Positions 23,559-30,870 of a DNA stretch of 38,329 nucleotides are shown here, piece by piece. Where the stretch lies: positions 1-38,329 of the forward strand of contig JANXZM010000043.1 of NCBI GenBank assembly GCA_025355505.1, in the 5' to 3' direction. Made by a program: the position numbers and the translations under genes. The notes under the pieces were generated by a model. The model made no database searches. It worked only from the letters and a program-made list of their open reading frames with translations, and had not been told where the DNA came from. Within the stretch, counting starts at the first letter, position 1. Each line of letters starts with the position of its first letter. This stretch comes from Acidobacteriaceae bacterium (GTDB lineage: Bacteria; Acidobacteriota; Terriglobia; Terriglobales; Acidobacteriaceae).

Positions 23559-24569
23559 ATGTTGTACGGCAAAAAGTTCTCGACTCGCGTCTCCTTTGCT
23601 GTTCTTCTGGTTGTTGTGTGCGGCACCCTCCCGCTTCTCGCCCAGAATTCGATTGAAGACGTCCACATCCAGCCCCGCGTTCAGCGGCCGGCTCCGAAAG
23701 AGCCCGAAATAGACCCAGCGTTCAAGACCCACACCAAGCCCTACAAAGTCGACGTGGACATGGTGCTGGTGCCGGTCACCATCACCGATCCCCTAAACCG
23801 GCTCATAACCGGCCTCGACCGCGAGAACTTCAACCTTTTCGAAGGCAAAGACCTGCAGGAGATCAAGACCTTCTCCAGCGAAGACGCTCCCGTTTCGATC
23901 GGCGTGATCTTTGACATGAGCGGCAGTATGGGCAGCAAGATCGAGCGCGCCCGCGAGGCGGTGGTCGAGTTCTTCAAGACCGCCAACCCGCAGGACGAGT
24001 TCTTCATGATCACCTTCGCCGATAAGCCGGAGGAGATCTCCGATTTCACCAGTTCGGTGGATGACATTCAGGGCCGACTCGTCTACGCCGTTCCCAAGGG
24101 CCGCACGGCGCTGCTTGACGCCATTTACCTTGGCGTCAGCAAAATGCGCCAGGCCAAGTATCCGAAGAAGGCGTTGCTGATCATCTCCGACGGTGGCGAC
24201 AACCATAGCCGTTATACGGAAGGTGAGATCCGGTCGATGGTCAAAGAGGCCGACATCCTCATCTACGCCATTGGCATCTACGATCATTACTTCCCCACCG
24301 AAGAAGAGCGGCTCGGACCCACACTGCTCAGCGATGTCACGGAACTGACCGGTGGCCGGGCTTTTACCATTGATAACCCGAATGACCTGGCGGACGTTTC
24401 CACGAAAATTGGTATTGAGTTGCGCAACCAATATGTAATCGGATACCGTCCAAAGAACCCAGTGCGCGATGGCAAATGGCGTAAAATAAAAGTGAAGCTG
24501 CTACCGCCAAAAGGATTGCCACCGCTCCGGGTCTACGCCAAGACGGGTTACTATGCGCCGACGGAATAA
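23559..24569 (+). CDS. Secreted VWFA-domain protein (Acidobacterial type), first copy
   Basis: A von Willebrand factor A protein of the type named for Acidobacteria (VWFA-related Acidobacterial domain); the role is unknown, probably metal-dependent binding of a protein partner outside the cytoplasm. From the ATG at 23559 it has 336 aa with a clear signal peptide (LYGKKFSTRVSFAVLLVVVCGTLPLLAQ). A beta-rich segment (LITGLDRENFNLFEGKDLQEI, about 75-95) precedes the VWA domain (about 105-290), with a complete MIDAS motif DMSGSMG, the second site at KGRTALLDA and LIISDGGDN. The C-terminal NQYVIGYRP...YAKTGYYAP is the family signature. An ATG at 23517 would only lengthen the region ahead of the signal peptide. 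It overlaps the next gene by 17 nt. Confidence 0.88.
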   Translation: MLYGKKFSTRVSFAVLLVVVCGTLPLLAQNSIEDVHIQPRVQRPAPKEPEIDPAFKTHTKPYKVDVDMVLVPVTITDPLNRLITGLDRENFNLFEGKDLQEIKTFSSEDAPVSIGVIFDMSGSMGSKIERAREAVVEFFKTANPQDEFFMITFADKPEEISDFTSSVDDIQGRLVYAVPKGRTALLDAIYLGVSKMRQAKYPKKALLIISDGGDNHSRYTEGEIRSMVKEADILIYAIGIYDHYFPTEEERLGPTLLSDVTELTGGRAFTIDNPNDLADVSTKIGIELRNQYVIGYRPKNPVRDGKWRKIKVKLLPPKGLPPLRVYAKTGYYAPTE

Positions 24570-25605
24570 CATTCCTCTATTGATCCTCTTCCTGCTGACA
24601 GCGCTATTCCTGGCGAACCCACAAACGACCGCGACAGCTCCGAATCAGCCTCCTCCGGCCCCGTCTGCAGGTTCCCACTCACCTGCGGATTCCCCATCAA
24701 AGTTGCAACCGCCAACCGCCAACTCCTCTCAAGGTCCCGATTCCACCGACAGCGGCACCTTCGTTTTCCGCAAGCAGGTTGATGAAGTTGTTCTGCATGC
24801 AACGGTGGTCGACGACAAGCAACACATCGTGACCAGCCTAGACAAGGGCGATTTCAACGTGTACGAGGATGGGCATCCTCAAAGCATCACCTCATTCCGG
24901 CACGAAGACATTCCCGTTGCCCTGGGCATCGTTGTCGATAACTCCGGTTCCATGCGCGAGAAGCGTCAAAAGGTGAACGCCGCGGCACTGAATCTGGTGC
25001 GCTCGTCGAATCCCAATGATGAGGTGTTCATCGTCAACTTCAACGACGAGTATTACCTTGACCAGGATTTCACTTCCAACGTCAATAAGCTGAAACAGGG
25101 GCTGGAAAAGATCGAGGCTCGTGGCGGCACGGCGCTCTACGATGCGGTCGTAGCCTCCGCCGACCATTTGAAAAAAGATGCGAAGCTCGAAAAGAAAGTT
25201 ATTTTTGTGGTGACCGACGGCGAGGATAACGAGAGTGCCGAAAATCTCGAGCAGGCGGTAAGGCGTCTACAGGGCGACGGTGGACCAACCGTTTACGCCA
25301 TCGGCATCCTGGAGGGCGAAGAGCACCCGAAGCACGCTAAGCGTGCGCTGCAAATCATGTCTGAGAGAACTGGCGGCATCGCGTTCTTTCCCAAGACACT
25401 GGACGAAGTAGACGCCATCAGCCGTAGCGTGGCTCGCGATATTCGCAGCCAGTACACCATCGGATACAAGCCGACGACGCCGAAAAACCAGGGCGGCTAT
25501 CGTCAAGTGAAAGTGGATGCCCGTTCGCGCAGCTACGGCAAACTCACCGTCCGCACAAAAAGCGGTTATTACGCTGGGACCGAGCCCGCTTCAGGGGCGC
25601 AGTAG
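24553..25605 (+). CDS. Secreted VWFA-domain protein (Acidobacterial type), second copy
   Basis: A 350-aa paralogue of the preceding protein. It has a signal peptide (RRRNNIPLLILFLLTALFLANPQ), a Pro/Ser/Thr-rich linker (about 24-68), then VTSLDKGDFNVYEDGHPQSI and a VWA domain (about 118-310). The MIDAS motif is DNSGSMR, followed by GGTALYDAV and FVVTDGEDNES. The C-terminal RSQYTIGYKPTT...RTKSGYYAG matches the family. Its start codon lies inside the last codons of the first VWFA gene in another frame, so translation is probably coupled. The paralogues are clearly diverged, which argues against a recent duplication and for a heteromeric pair (inference). Confidence 0.88.
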   Translation: MRRRNNIPLLILFLLTALFLANPQTTATAPNQPPPAPSAGSHSPADSPSKLQPPTANSSQGPDSTDSGTFVFRKQVDEVVLHATVVDDKQHIVTSLDKGDFNVYEDGHPQSITSFRHEDIPVALGIVVDNSGSMREKRQKVNAAALNLVRSSNPNDEVFIVNFNDEYYLDQDFTSNVNKLKQGLEKIEARGGTALYDAVVASADHLKKDAKLEKKVIFVVTDGEDNESAENLEQAVRRLQGDGGPTVYAIGILEGEEHPKHAKRALQIMSERTGGIAFFPKTLDEVDAISRSVARDIRSQYTIGYKPTTPKNQGGYRQVKVDARSRSYGKLTVRTKSGYYAGTEPASGAQ

Positions 25606-25619
25606 AGAGGATCGTGTAA

Positions 25620-25750
25620 TTTTGTACTTTGAAAAGTTTGTAATCGTGTAATCGTTTGCGAATTTCGGACGGCCCGCCGCCGCCGCTCCAAGTATGAATG
25701 AAATTTCAAATGACCACTTTACCCAATTGCAAAATTACAAATTCCTTGCA
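25620..25750. repeat. AT-rich TGTAATTTTG-type repeats in inverted orientation
   Basis: TGTAATTTTGTAC (near 25616-25628) and TTTGTAATCGTGTAATCG (25637-25654) face the oppositely oriented CCAATTGCAAAATTACAAATT (25723-25743). The shared element is TGTAATTTTG / CAAAATTACA. The stretch is distinctly more AT-rich than the flanking genes and separates the VWFA pair from cysK. Confidence 0.6.
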
Positions 25751-25780
25751 TTGACGGTCACCCTTCCCGTTCCTTATTCT
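25751..25780 (+). promoter_or_regulatory. Promoter of cysK, probably giving a leaderless or near-leaderless mRNA
   Basis: TTGACG (25751-25756), an 18-bp spacer and TATTCT (25775-25780) form a good vegetative promoter. The GTG start of cysK begins only 6 nt after the -10 box, so the transcript should start at the initiation codon. No Shine-Dalgarno sequence is present. Confidence 0.55.
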
Positions 25781-25785
25781 GTAGA

Positions 25786-26736
25786 GTGCCTTTAACGACC
25801 TCAAACTCGCGCCTGCGCGTTAGCGACGATATCTCCAAGCTCGTCGGCGAAACGCCAATGCTGCAAATGAAGAAGCTGGCCCCTCCGGGATCGGCCGATA
25901 TTTTTGCCAAACTCGAATACATGAACCCCGGCGGCAGCGTGAAAGACCGCGCCGCCATTGGCTTGATCGAGCGCGCCGAGCGCGAAGGCAAACTGAAGCG
26001 GGGTGGCACTGTCATCGAAGCCACCGCCGGAAATACCGGTATCGGCCTGGCTTTGATCGGCGTGAGTCGTGGCTACAAAGTCCGGCTGTTTGTCCCTGAA
26101 AAATTTTCGGAGGAAAAAGTAATCATCATGCGGGCCCTCGGCGCCGAGGTGACTCGCACTCCGGAAGCCGAGGGCATGCAAGGCGCCATCCAGCGCGCCA
26201 AGGACCTGCAGGCAAGCGACCCTTTGGCCTTCATGGCTGCCCAGTTTGAGAATTCCGCCAACCCCGACTACCACTACGAAACTACAGCCCCCGAAATCTT
26301 CGAACAGATGGAAGGGCGGATTGATGCCATCACAGTTGGCAGCGGCACCGCCGGAACTTTCACCGGGATTGCCCGATTTCTGAAAGAGCGCCTCCCGAAC
26401 GTGCACACCGTTGCCGTAGAAACTGAAGGGTCGGTGCTTGGCGGAGGCAAACCCGGTCCGCACAAAGTGGAAGGCATCGGATCGAGTTTCATACCCAAGA
26501 ATTTCGACGCTTCGGTTTGCAGCGAAATCATGATGGTGACCGACGTTCAGGCCTTCGGGATGGTCAAAGAGCTTGCCGTGCGCGAAGGCGTACTCGGAGG
26601 CTCAAGCGCCGGCGCCAACGTCTACGCGGCGGTGGAAATCGGCAAGCGCCTCGGGGCAGGGAAGCGTGTAGTCACGCTGATCCCCGACTCTGCCGAACGC
26701 TATCTGTCGAAGAAAATTTTTGAAGGTGGAATATAG
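25786..26736 (+). CDS. cysK: Cysteine synthase (O-acetylserine sulfhydrylase)
   Basis: A PLP enzyme that makes cysteine from O-acetylserine and sulfide. The 316-aa length is typical. It shows LVGETPML (about 19-26), the PLP lysine K53 in GGSVKDRAA, the substrate loop EATAGNTGIGLA (about 78-89), the glycine-rich phosphate cup GSGTAGTFTG (about 185-194) and the PLP-nitrogen Ser in LIPDSAERY (about 300). The close relative cystathionine beta-synthase is possible, especially because a cystathionine-forming/cleaving enzyme follows, but no CBS domain is present. The GTG at 25786 is the only start that keeps the N-terminus. Confidence 0.9.
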   Translation: MPLTTSNSRLRVSDDISKLVGETPMLQMKKLAPPGSADIFAKLEYMNPGGSVKDRAAIGLIERAEREGKLKRGGTVIEATAGNTGIGLALIGVSRGYKVRLFVPEKFSEEKVIIMRALGAEVTRTPEAEGMQGAIQRAKDLQASDPLAFMAAQFENSANPDYHYETTAPEIFEQMEGRIDAITVGSGTAGTFTGIARFLKERLPNVHTVAVETEGSVLGGGKPGPHKVEGIGSSFIPKNFDASVCSEIMMVTDVQAFGMVKELAVREGVLGGSSAGANVYAAVEIGKRLGAGKRVVTLIPDSAERYLSKKIFEGGI

Positions 26737-26806
26737 AGAAGCTGTTTGCTCTTGGCCGTTGGCTTGGAGCGCTCGGATCGAGCTACGAGCCAAAAGCTAA
26801 GAGCTG
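26735..26806. repeat. AGCT-rich imperfect inverted repeat between cysK and metB-like gene
   Basis: AGCTGTTTGCTCTTGGC at the left is roughly inverted in GAGCCAAAAGCTAAGAGCT at the right, with GAGCTACGAGC between. It belongs to the same AGCTAC/AGCCAA family as 23284-23348 and fills most of the short gap between the two sulfur genes. Confidence 0.5.
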
Positions 26807-26833
26807 AATCTGAACCTGCCCCAGGAGAACCTT

Positions 26834-27988
26834 TTGACCACTAAACAATCGGGCTTCGCAACCAAGGCTATCCACACCGGCCAAGAGCCAGATCCCCTCA
26901 CCGGCGCCGTCAGTGTCCCCATCTACGCGACTTCCACCTACGTGCAGGAAGAAATCGGCAAGCACAAGGGTTACGAATACGCGCGCGTCTCGAATCCAAC
27001 CCGCGACCGGCTGGAGACCAACCTGGCCGCGCTGGAAAACGGCGTGGCCGCAAAAGTATTCGCCAGCGGGATGGCGGCGATCAACGCCGTCGCGACCATG
27101 CTCAAGGCAGGCGACCATGTCGTCGCCGGCCACAATCTCTACGGCGGGACGCCGCGCCTGTTCAATCAGGTCCTTGCCAACTTTGGTCTTACATTCACCT
27201 ACGTGGATACTTCCGATCTCAACAAGGTGGAGAGCGCGTTTCAGAAGAATACGCGGCTGGTGTTTCTGGAGACTCCAACCAATCCTCTGATGGAGCTTTG
27301 CGATCTCCGCGCCATAAGTGAACTCAGCCACCGGCATGGCGTTGAGGTCGTCGTCGACAACACTTTCATGTCGCCGTATTTCCAGCGCCCCATCGAGTTT
27401 GGCGCCGACATGGTCGTCCACTCCACCACCAAATTTCTAAACGGACACAGCGACGGGCTCGGCGGTGTCGTGGTCTGCACCAAACCCGAGCAGGCGGAAA
27501 AACTTGCCTATATTCAGAAATGCGCCGGCGCCATTCTGTCGCCCTTCGAGTCCTGGCTGATCCTGCGCGGCGTCAAGACTCTGGCGGTTCGCATGGAACA
27601 GCACGACCGCAGCGGCCGCAAAGTCGCCGACTACCTTTCGAAGCACAAGAAAGTGCAGAAGGTTTTCTATCCCGGACTGCCCGATCATCCGCAGCACGAA
27701 CTGGCGAAGCGCCAGATGTCCGGCTTCGGCTCGATGATCGCTTTCGAAACCGGATCGCTCGCGAACGCCAACCAGATGCTCCGCAAAGTGCGCGTCTGTT
27801 GCCTGGCGGAGTCGCTCGGCGGCGTCGAGACCCTGATTTCGCATCCCGCAACCATGACGCACGCCGCTGTCGGCGAAGAAGGCCGCCGCAAAATCGGCAT
27901 TACCGACGGTATGGTCCGCATCTCCGTCGGTATTGAGGACGTGGACGATATCCTCGCCGATCTCGACCAGGCGTTGGCTGCGATCTAG
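26834..27988 (+). CDS. metB: Cystathionine gamma-synthase/gamma-lyase family enzyme
   Basis: A PLP enzyme of the Cys/Met metabolism family. It either joins an O-acylhomoserine with cysteine (MetB) or cleaves cystathionine to cysteine (MccB). The 384-aa protein shows GFATKAIHTGQEPDPLTGAVSVPIYATSTY at the N-terminus, YEYARVSNPTRDRLE (about 48-61), GDHVVAGHNLYGGTPRLF (about 93-110), the PLP lysine K200 in HSTTKFLNGHSDG, and SLGGVETLISHPATMTHA near residue 325. Synthase and lyase cannot be separated by eye. The start is TTG at 26834, with AGGAGAACC upstream. Its place behind cysK suggests a cysteine-homocysteine interconversion unit. Confidence 0.88.
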   Translation: MTTKQSGFATKAIHTGQEPDPLTGAVSVPIYATSTYVQEEIGKHKGYEYARVSNPTRDRLETNLAALENGVAAKVFASGMAAINAVATMLKAGDHVVAGHNLYGGTPRLFNQVLANFGLTFTYVDTSDLNKVESAFQKNTRLVFLETPTNPLMELCDLRAISELSHRHGVEVVVDNTFMSPYFQRPIEFGADMVVHSTTKFLNGHSDGLGGVVVCTKPEQAEKLAYIQKCAGAILSPFESWLILRGVKTLAVRMEQHDRSGRKVADYLSKHKKVQKVFYPGLPDHPQHELAKRQMSGFGSMIAFETGSLANANQMLRKVRVCCLAESLGGVETLISHPATMTHAAVGEEGRRKIGITDGMVRISVGIEDVDDILADLDQALAAI

Positions 27989-28007
27989 CAGGCTTGGCTT
28001 GTGTGGT

Positions 28008-28027
28008 GACGGGGCTTCGCCCCGTCC
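28008..28027. repeat. GACGGGGC-TTC-GCCCCGTC palindrome
   Basis: A perfect 8-bp inverted repeat with a 3-nt loop lies 20 bp after the metB-like stop. There is no T-tract, so it is classed with the GACGGGCG-type border repeats (34601, 35484) and not as a terminator. Confidence 0.7.
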
Positions 28028-28200
28028 AAGTCGAGCAAGGCTTCCCTCGTGATACCAGAGCTTAAGATACGCAAACCGAATGCCCGAATCGCAACTCTTC
28101 AGAAATTGTCATTCTTAGAGAAGCGCAGAAGCTCCTGTTCGCGGCGAAATGCACATATTTCGCTGCGACACGATCACTATCGATATTGCATCTCAAACAA

Positions 28201-29040
28201 CTAAGGCCTTGTCCGGTCCTGTTGTTTCCGCCGCCATCCCGGATACAAGTTGCCAATCGAGTACGTGAGCCCGGCGAAGACATGCCGATGCGGCCCGCTG
28301 GCAGTCAGTCCGCCCTCAAAGCCGCCGTCAATCACGAGCCGCGGATTGATGGTGTAAGTGAACGCCCACAGGGAAGAGACGAAGCTGGGCGTATTCTGGT
28401 TGAGTTGCGTGTCTCCGTAGAATTCGCCCGTAAAGCCCAGCCCGCCGTGAATGGTGCGTGAGAACGCTAGATTGAGTTGATCGTTGCGATCGAAGCCGGA
28501 CGTGCCCTCGCGGCCGATCCATGAATGCGTAGCGTTGAAATCGAAATGAAGATGCGCAATGTCCTTGCTGGCGAGGAACGTTAAGGAGTGATCTACACGG
28601 CCCGTGCCCAGTCCGCCATCGGTGCTGGCGGAGGGGATTTTTGCCGCATAGCTGAATGCGAGACTGGGAACGCGTTTTGTCTGGCGGTACACACGAACCT
28701 GCGGACCAATCCAGTTGTCGCCGAATCCACGATGGGTGGCAACGGCGTCGGTCTGCAAAAGGAATGAGGTTGTGGTCCAGCGCAATTCGACGTCGCAGAG
28801 CAATCCGAATTTCAGCAGGCCGCCAAAGGAGGTCTGCTGAACACTTTCTTCGGGCCAGGTGCGGTCCCCACCATACTCAAGTTCCAGCACGCCGTATTGG
28901 GTGATGTCGGCAGGATTGGCGACGGTGGGGCGGTTGGGATTGGCGAGGATGGAATCGGCGTAGCAGCCCGTTTGTTTGCCGATCCATTGAGCTCGCGCTG
29001 GAGAACAAAACACCAGCAGAGAAACGAAAAGCAGCGCCAT
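28201..29040 (-). CDS. Putative outer-membrane beta-barrel protein
   Basis: A 279-aa exported protein. A short signal peptide (MALLFVSLLVFCSPARAQW) is followed by alternating aromatic/polar strands typical of an outer-membrane barrel: VLELEYGGDRTW, LLKFGLLCDVELRWTTTSF, IGPQVRVYRQTKR, LAFSYAAKIPSAS, HLHFDFNATHSWIG and FTYTINPRLVIDGGFEGG. The overall pattern resembles the MetA-pathway/transporter-like barrel family (PF13557-like), which is often annotated only as hypothetical. The last residues are basic, after a final YSIGNLY strand. GGGGAG lies 7 nt ahead of the ATG at 29040, which is why I chose it over the ATG at 29133. The function is unknown. Confidence 0.72.
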   Translation of the reverse strand: MALLFVSLLVFCSPARAQWIGKQTGCYADSILANPNRPTVANPADITQYGVLELEYGGDRTWPEESVQQTSFGGLLKFGLLCDVELRWTTTSFLLQTDAVATHRGFGDNWIGPQVRVYRQTKRVPSLAFSYAAKIPSASTDGGLGTGRVDHSLTFLASKDIAHLHFDFNATHSWIGREGTSGFDRNDQLNLAFSRTIHGGLGFTGEFYGDTQLNQNTPSFVSSLWAFTYTINPRLVIDGGFEGGLTASGPHRHVFAGLTYSIGNLYPGWRRKQQDRTRP

Positions 29041-29146
29041 CCGTTGACTCCCCGAGGCGGCGCGTGTCGGAGATGTGTGAGGCAGCGGCACAGCAACAAT
29101 TATCCTTATAAGATGGGGTTTCCGGAAGTACAAACGCTGGAACGGG

Positions 29147-29947
29147 ATGGCTCCTCGGAAAACTTCTCGCGAATGGAACGCTGCCGAGTACCATCGCCTC
29201 TCCGCGCCCCAATTTCAATGGGGACAGCGCGTGCTCAACCAACTTCATCTGCGCGGCGATGAATGCGTGCTCGATGCCGGGTGCGGCACGGGAAAACTAA
29301 CCCGCCTTCTTCTGGAGAATCTTCCGCGCGGCCGCGTTGTTGCCCTCGATCTTTCCCGCAACATGGTACGGCACGCGCAGCTCAATCTTGTGCCAGACTT
29401 TGACGACCGTTCCAGTTTTGTCGCCGCCGATCTCGCCGCTCTTCCGTTTCGCAACTGCTTTGACGGAATCTTCAGCACCGCGTCGTTTCACTGGGTGCTG
29501 GATCACGATGGGTTGTTCCGCAACCTCTACGAGGCGTTGCGTCCGGCTGGTTGGCTGCACGCACAATGTGGCGGCGGCCCCAATCTCGCTAGCCTGCGTC
29601 AGCGCGTGTGCGCACTTTCCCAGACGGCGGAGTTCTTAAACTGGCTGGGGAAGTTTCCGGAACCATGGTTTTTCTCCGACGCCGAAGGCGCGGCTTCTCG
29701 CCTGCGGGCCGCTGGATTCGAGCACATTGAAACCGGCATCGAGCAGGCGACCTTCACCGTGCCCAGCGGTCAGGAGTTCCAGCAGTATCTCCGGACTTTC
29801 GTGCTGCATCGCCACCTTGAACTTCTGCCTACCGACGCGCTGCGCGCGGCATTCGTGCAGAAACTCGCCGACCAGTCCGCCCGCGACAATCCCCAGTGGG
29901 CGCTCGATTACTGGCGGCTGAACTTACGCGCTCATAAATCCGCCTAA
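29147..29947 (+). CDS. Class I SAM-dependent methyltransferase
   Basis: A Rossmann-fold methyltransferase of 266 aa. Motif I is VLDAGCGTGKLTRLL (about residues 40-54), the acidic residue of motif II is in VVALDLSRNMVRHA (about 66-79), and motif IV/post-motif features are FVAADLAALPFRNCFDGIFSTASFHWVLDHDGLFRNLYEALRPAGWLHAQCGG (about 90-143). WNAAEYHRLSAPQFQWGQRVL at the N-terminus and the SFHWVLD motif resemble trans-aconitate methyltransferase (Tam) and BioC. The substrate is not assignable because no biotin or aconitate genes are nearby. It is divergent from the outer-membrane protein gene. TATAAG at 29107-29112 may be its -10 box. Confidence 0.88.
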   Translation: MAPRKTSREWNAAEYHRLSAPQFQWGQRVLNQLHLRGDECVLDAGCGTGKLTRLLLENLPRGRVVALDLSRNMVRHAQLNLVPDFDDRSSFVAADLAALPFRNCFDGIFSTASFHWVLDHDGLFRNLYEALRPAGWLHAQCGGGPNLASLRQRVCALSQTAEFLNWLGKFPEPWFFSDAEGAASRLRAAGFEHIETGIEQATFTVPSGQEFQQYLRTFVLHRHLELLPTDALRAAFVQKLADQSARDNPQWALDYWRLNLRAHKSA

Positions 29948-30491
29948 GTCCCCATCCCACCCATCGCCGTGCGGTCTTTCGTTTTTCATCACAACTGGCC
30001 GGTGTCCGCCGTCACAGACTCCCAATTCCCCCCATGCAACAATATTCCTCGGTTGGGGCTGTGCAGAGGTGTGCGCGTCTCCCAGGAGACGGCTCTCGAA
30101 GCGACCCCAGTCTGGTCGTTGCTCTTGGTTTCGAGAATGCCTGGAAGCAGGACGGGTAGGTGGGGTTGATCTTTGAAAACATCGCGTGTTCCGAACCGGA
30201 GCCGTCCATTTTTTACCCCCGAAGGTGCTCCTGGGGTGTTGGCGGTGTGATAATTACTTGACGTGATTCGCCACGGTTCGGCCGCCGCCAGAAAATCCAA
30301 ATTTTAGGAGAATTTGGCGAACAATCAAGCTAAGTCCCTATTTCGGAATACTTTGATATAAGTCCTTATTTTTCAAAGACCACGTCCGAAAATTGCTCCT
30401 AATCCTATGATTCCTATAGACCAGGGGGGAGGGGGTAGGGGTAAACACGGGTTAATACCTTTAGAGTAAACACGGAGTCTCAGGTCAGGGG
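29948..30491. other. Intergenic region with degenerate repeats
   Basis: No gene is supported in these 544 bases. They contain two imperfect direct repeats: TAAGTCC(C/T)TATTT at about 30330 and 30359, and GTAAACACGG at 30441-30450 and 30466-30475. A purine-rich tract (GGGGGGAGGGGGTAGGGG) stands just before the second pair. The base composition is uneven, with G-rich and AT-rich blocks. Confidence 0.6.
30330..30475. repeat. Direct repeats TAAGTCCYTATTT (x2) and GTAAACACGG (x2)
   Basis: TAAGTCCCTATTT (30331-30343) is repeated with one change at about 30360-30372. Each copy is followed by a partly similar CTTTGA / TTTCAAAG stretch. GTAAACACGG is repeated exactly 25 bp apart at 30441 and 30466. 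These look like decayed copies of intergenic repeat elements. Confidence 0.55.
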
Positions 30492-30809
30492 TCAGCGCAC
30501 CGACTCTCCAATCCATCCTAAATATGCGGCGCTTCCGTCTGCGATGGCGATCTCGATGCACTCGGGAAGCTCGTAGGAATGCAGTTCCTGCAAAGCCTCG
30601 CGCAGGCGATTACAAGCTTCTGCCGTGGTCTTGATGACCAGCAGCCACTCCGTTGCCGTCTCCACCTCGCCTTGCCAGCGATACACCGATTCAATCTGGG
30701 GAACGATGTTGACGCAGGCTGCCAGTTTCCGCTCCACCAACGCATGGGCGATGCTGCGGGCTTCTTCAAGCGATCCGCAAGTTGTGAGAACCAGCCTTTT
30801 GTCGGTCAT
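30492..30809 (-). CDS. cutA: Divalent-cation tolerance protein CutA
   Basis: CutA1 is a small trimeric ferredoxin-like protein linked to copper/divalent cation tolerance. The 105-aa protein has the family features: LVLTTCGSLEEARSIAHALVERKLAACVNIVP (about 5-36), SVYRWQGEVETATEWLLVIKTT (about 41-62) and ELHSYELPECIEIAIADGSAAYLGWI (about 80-103). The catalytic-like Cys of ACVNI is conserved. It is divergent from the phosphohexomutase gene, with promoter elements packed in the 60-bp gap. Confidence 0.95.
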   Translation of the reverse strand: MTDKRLVLTTCGSLEEARSIAHALVERKLAACVNIVPQIESVYRWQGEVETATEWLLVIKTTAEACNRLREALQELHSYELPECIEIAIADGSAAYLGWIGESVR

Positions 30810-30829
30810 GGAAAATCGGTCGTTATAAT
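30799..30829 (+). promoter_or_regulatory. Promoter of the phosphohexomutase-ftsB unit
   Basis: TTGTCG (30799-30804), a 19-bp spacer and a perfect TATAAT (30824-30829) form a good vegetative promoter. It overlaps the cutA start codon region, so the divergent genes may interfere with each other's transcription. Confidence 0.6.
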
Positions 30830-30870
30830 ATTTAGGCTTCGAATTTCACTGGAAGCATACGAGGCAACCG

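Noticed and set aside
28008-28027. Intrinsic terminator after the metB-like gene
   Set aside because: The hairpin is perfect, but no T-tract follows on either strand; it fits the palindromic repeat family better.
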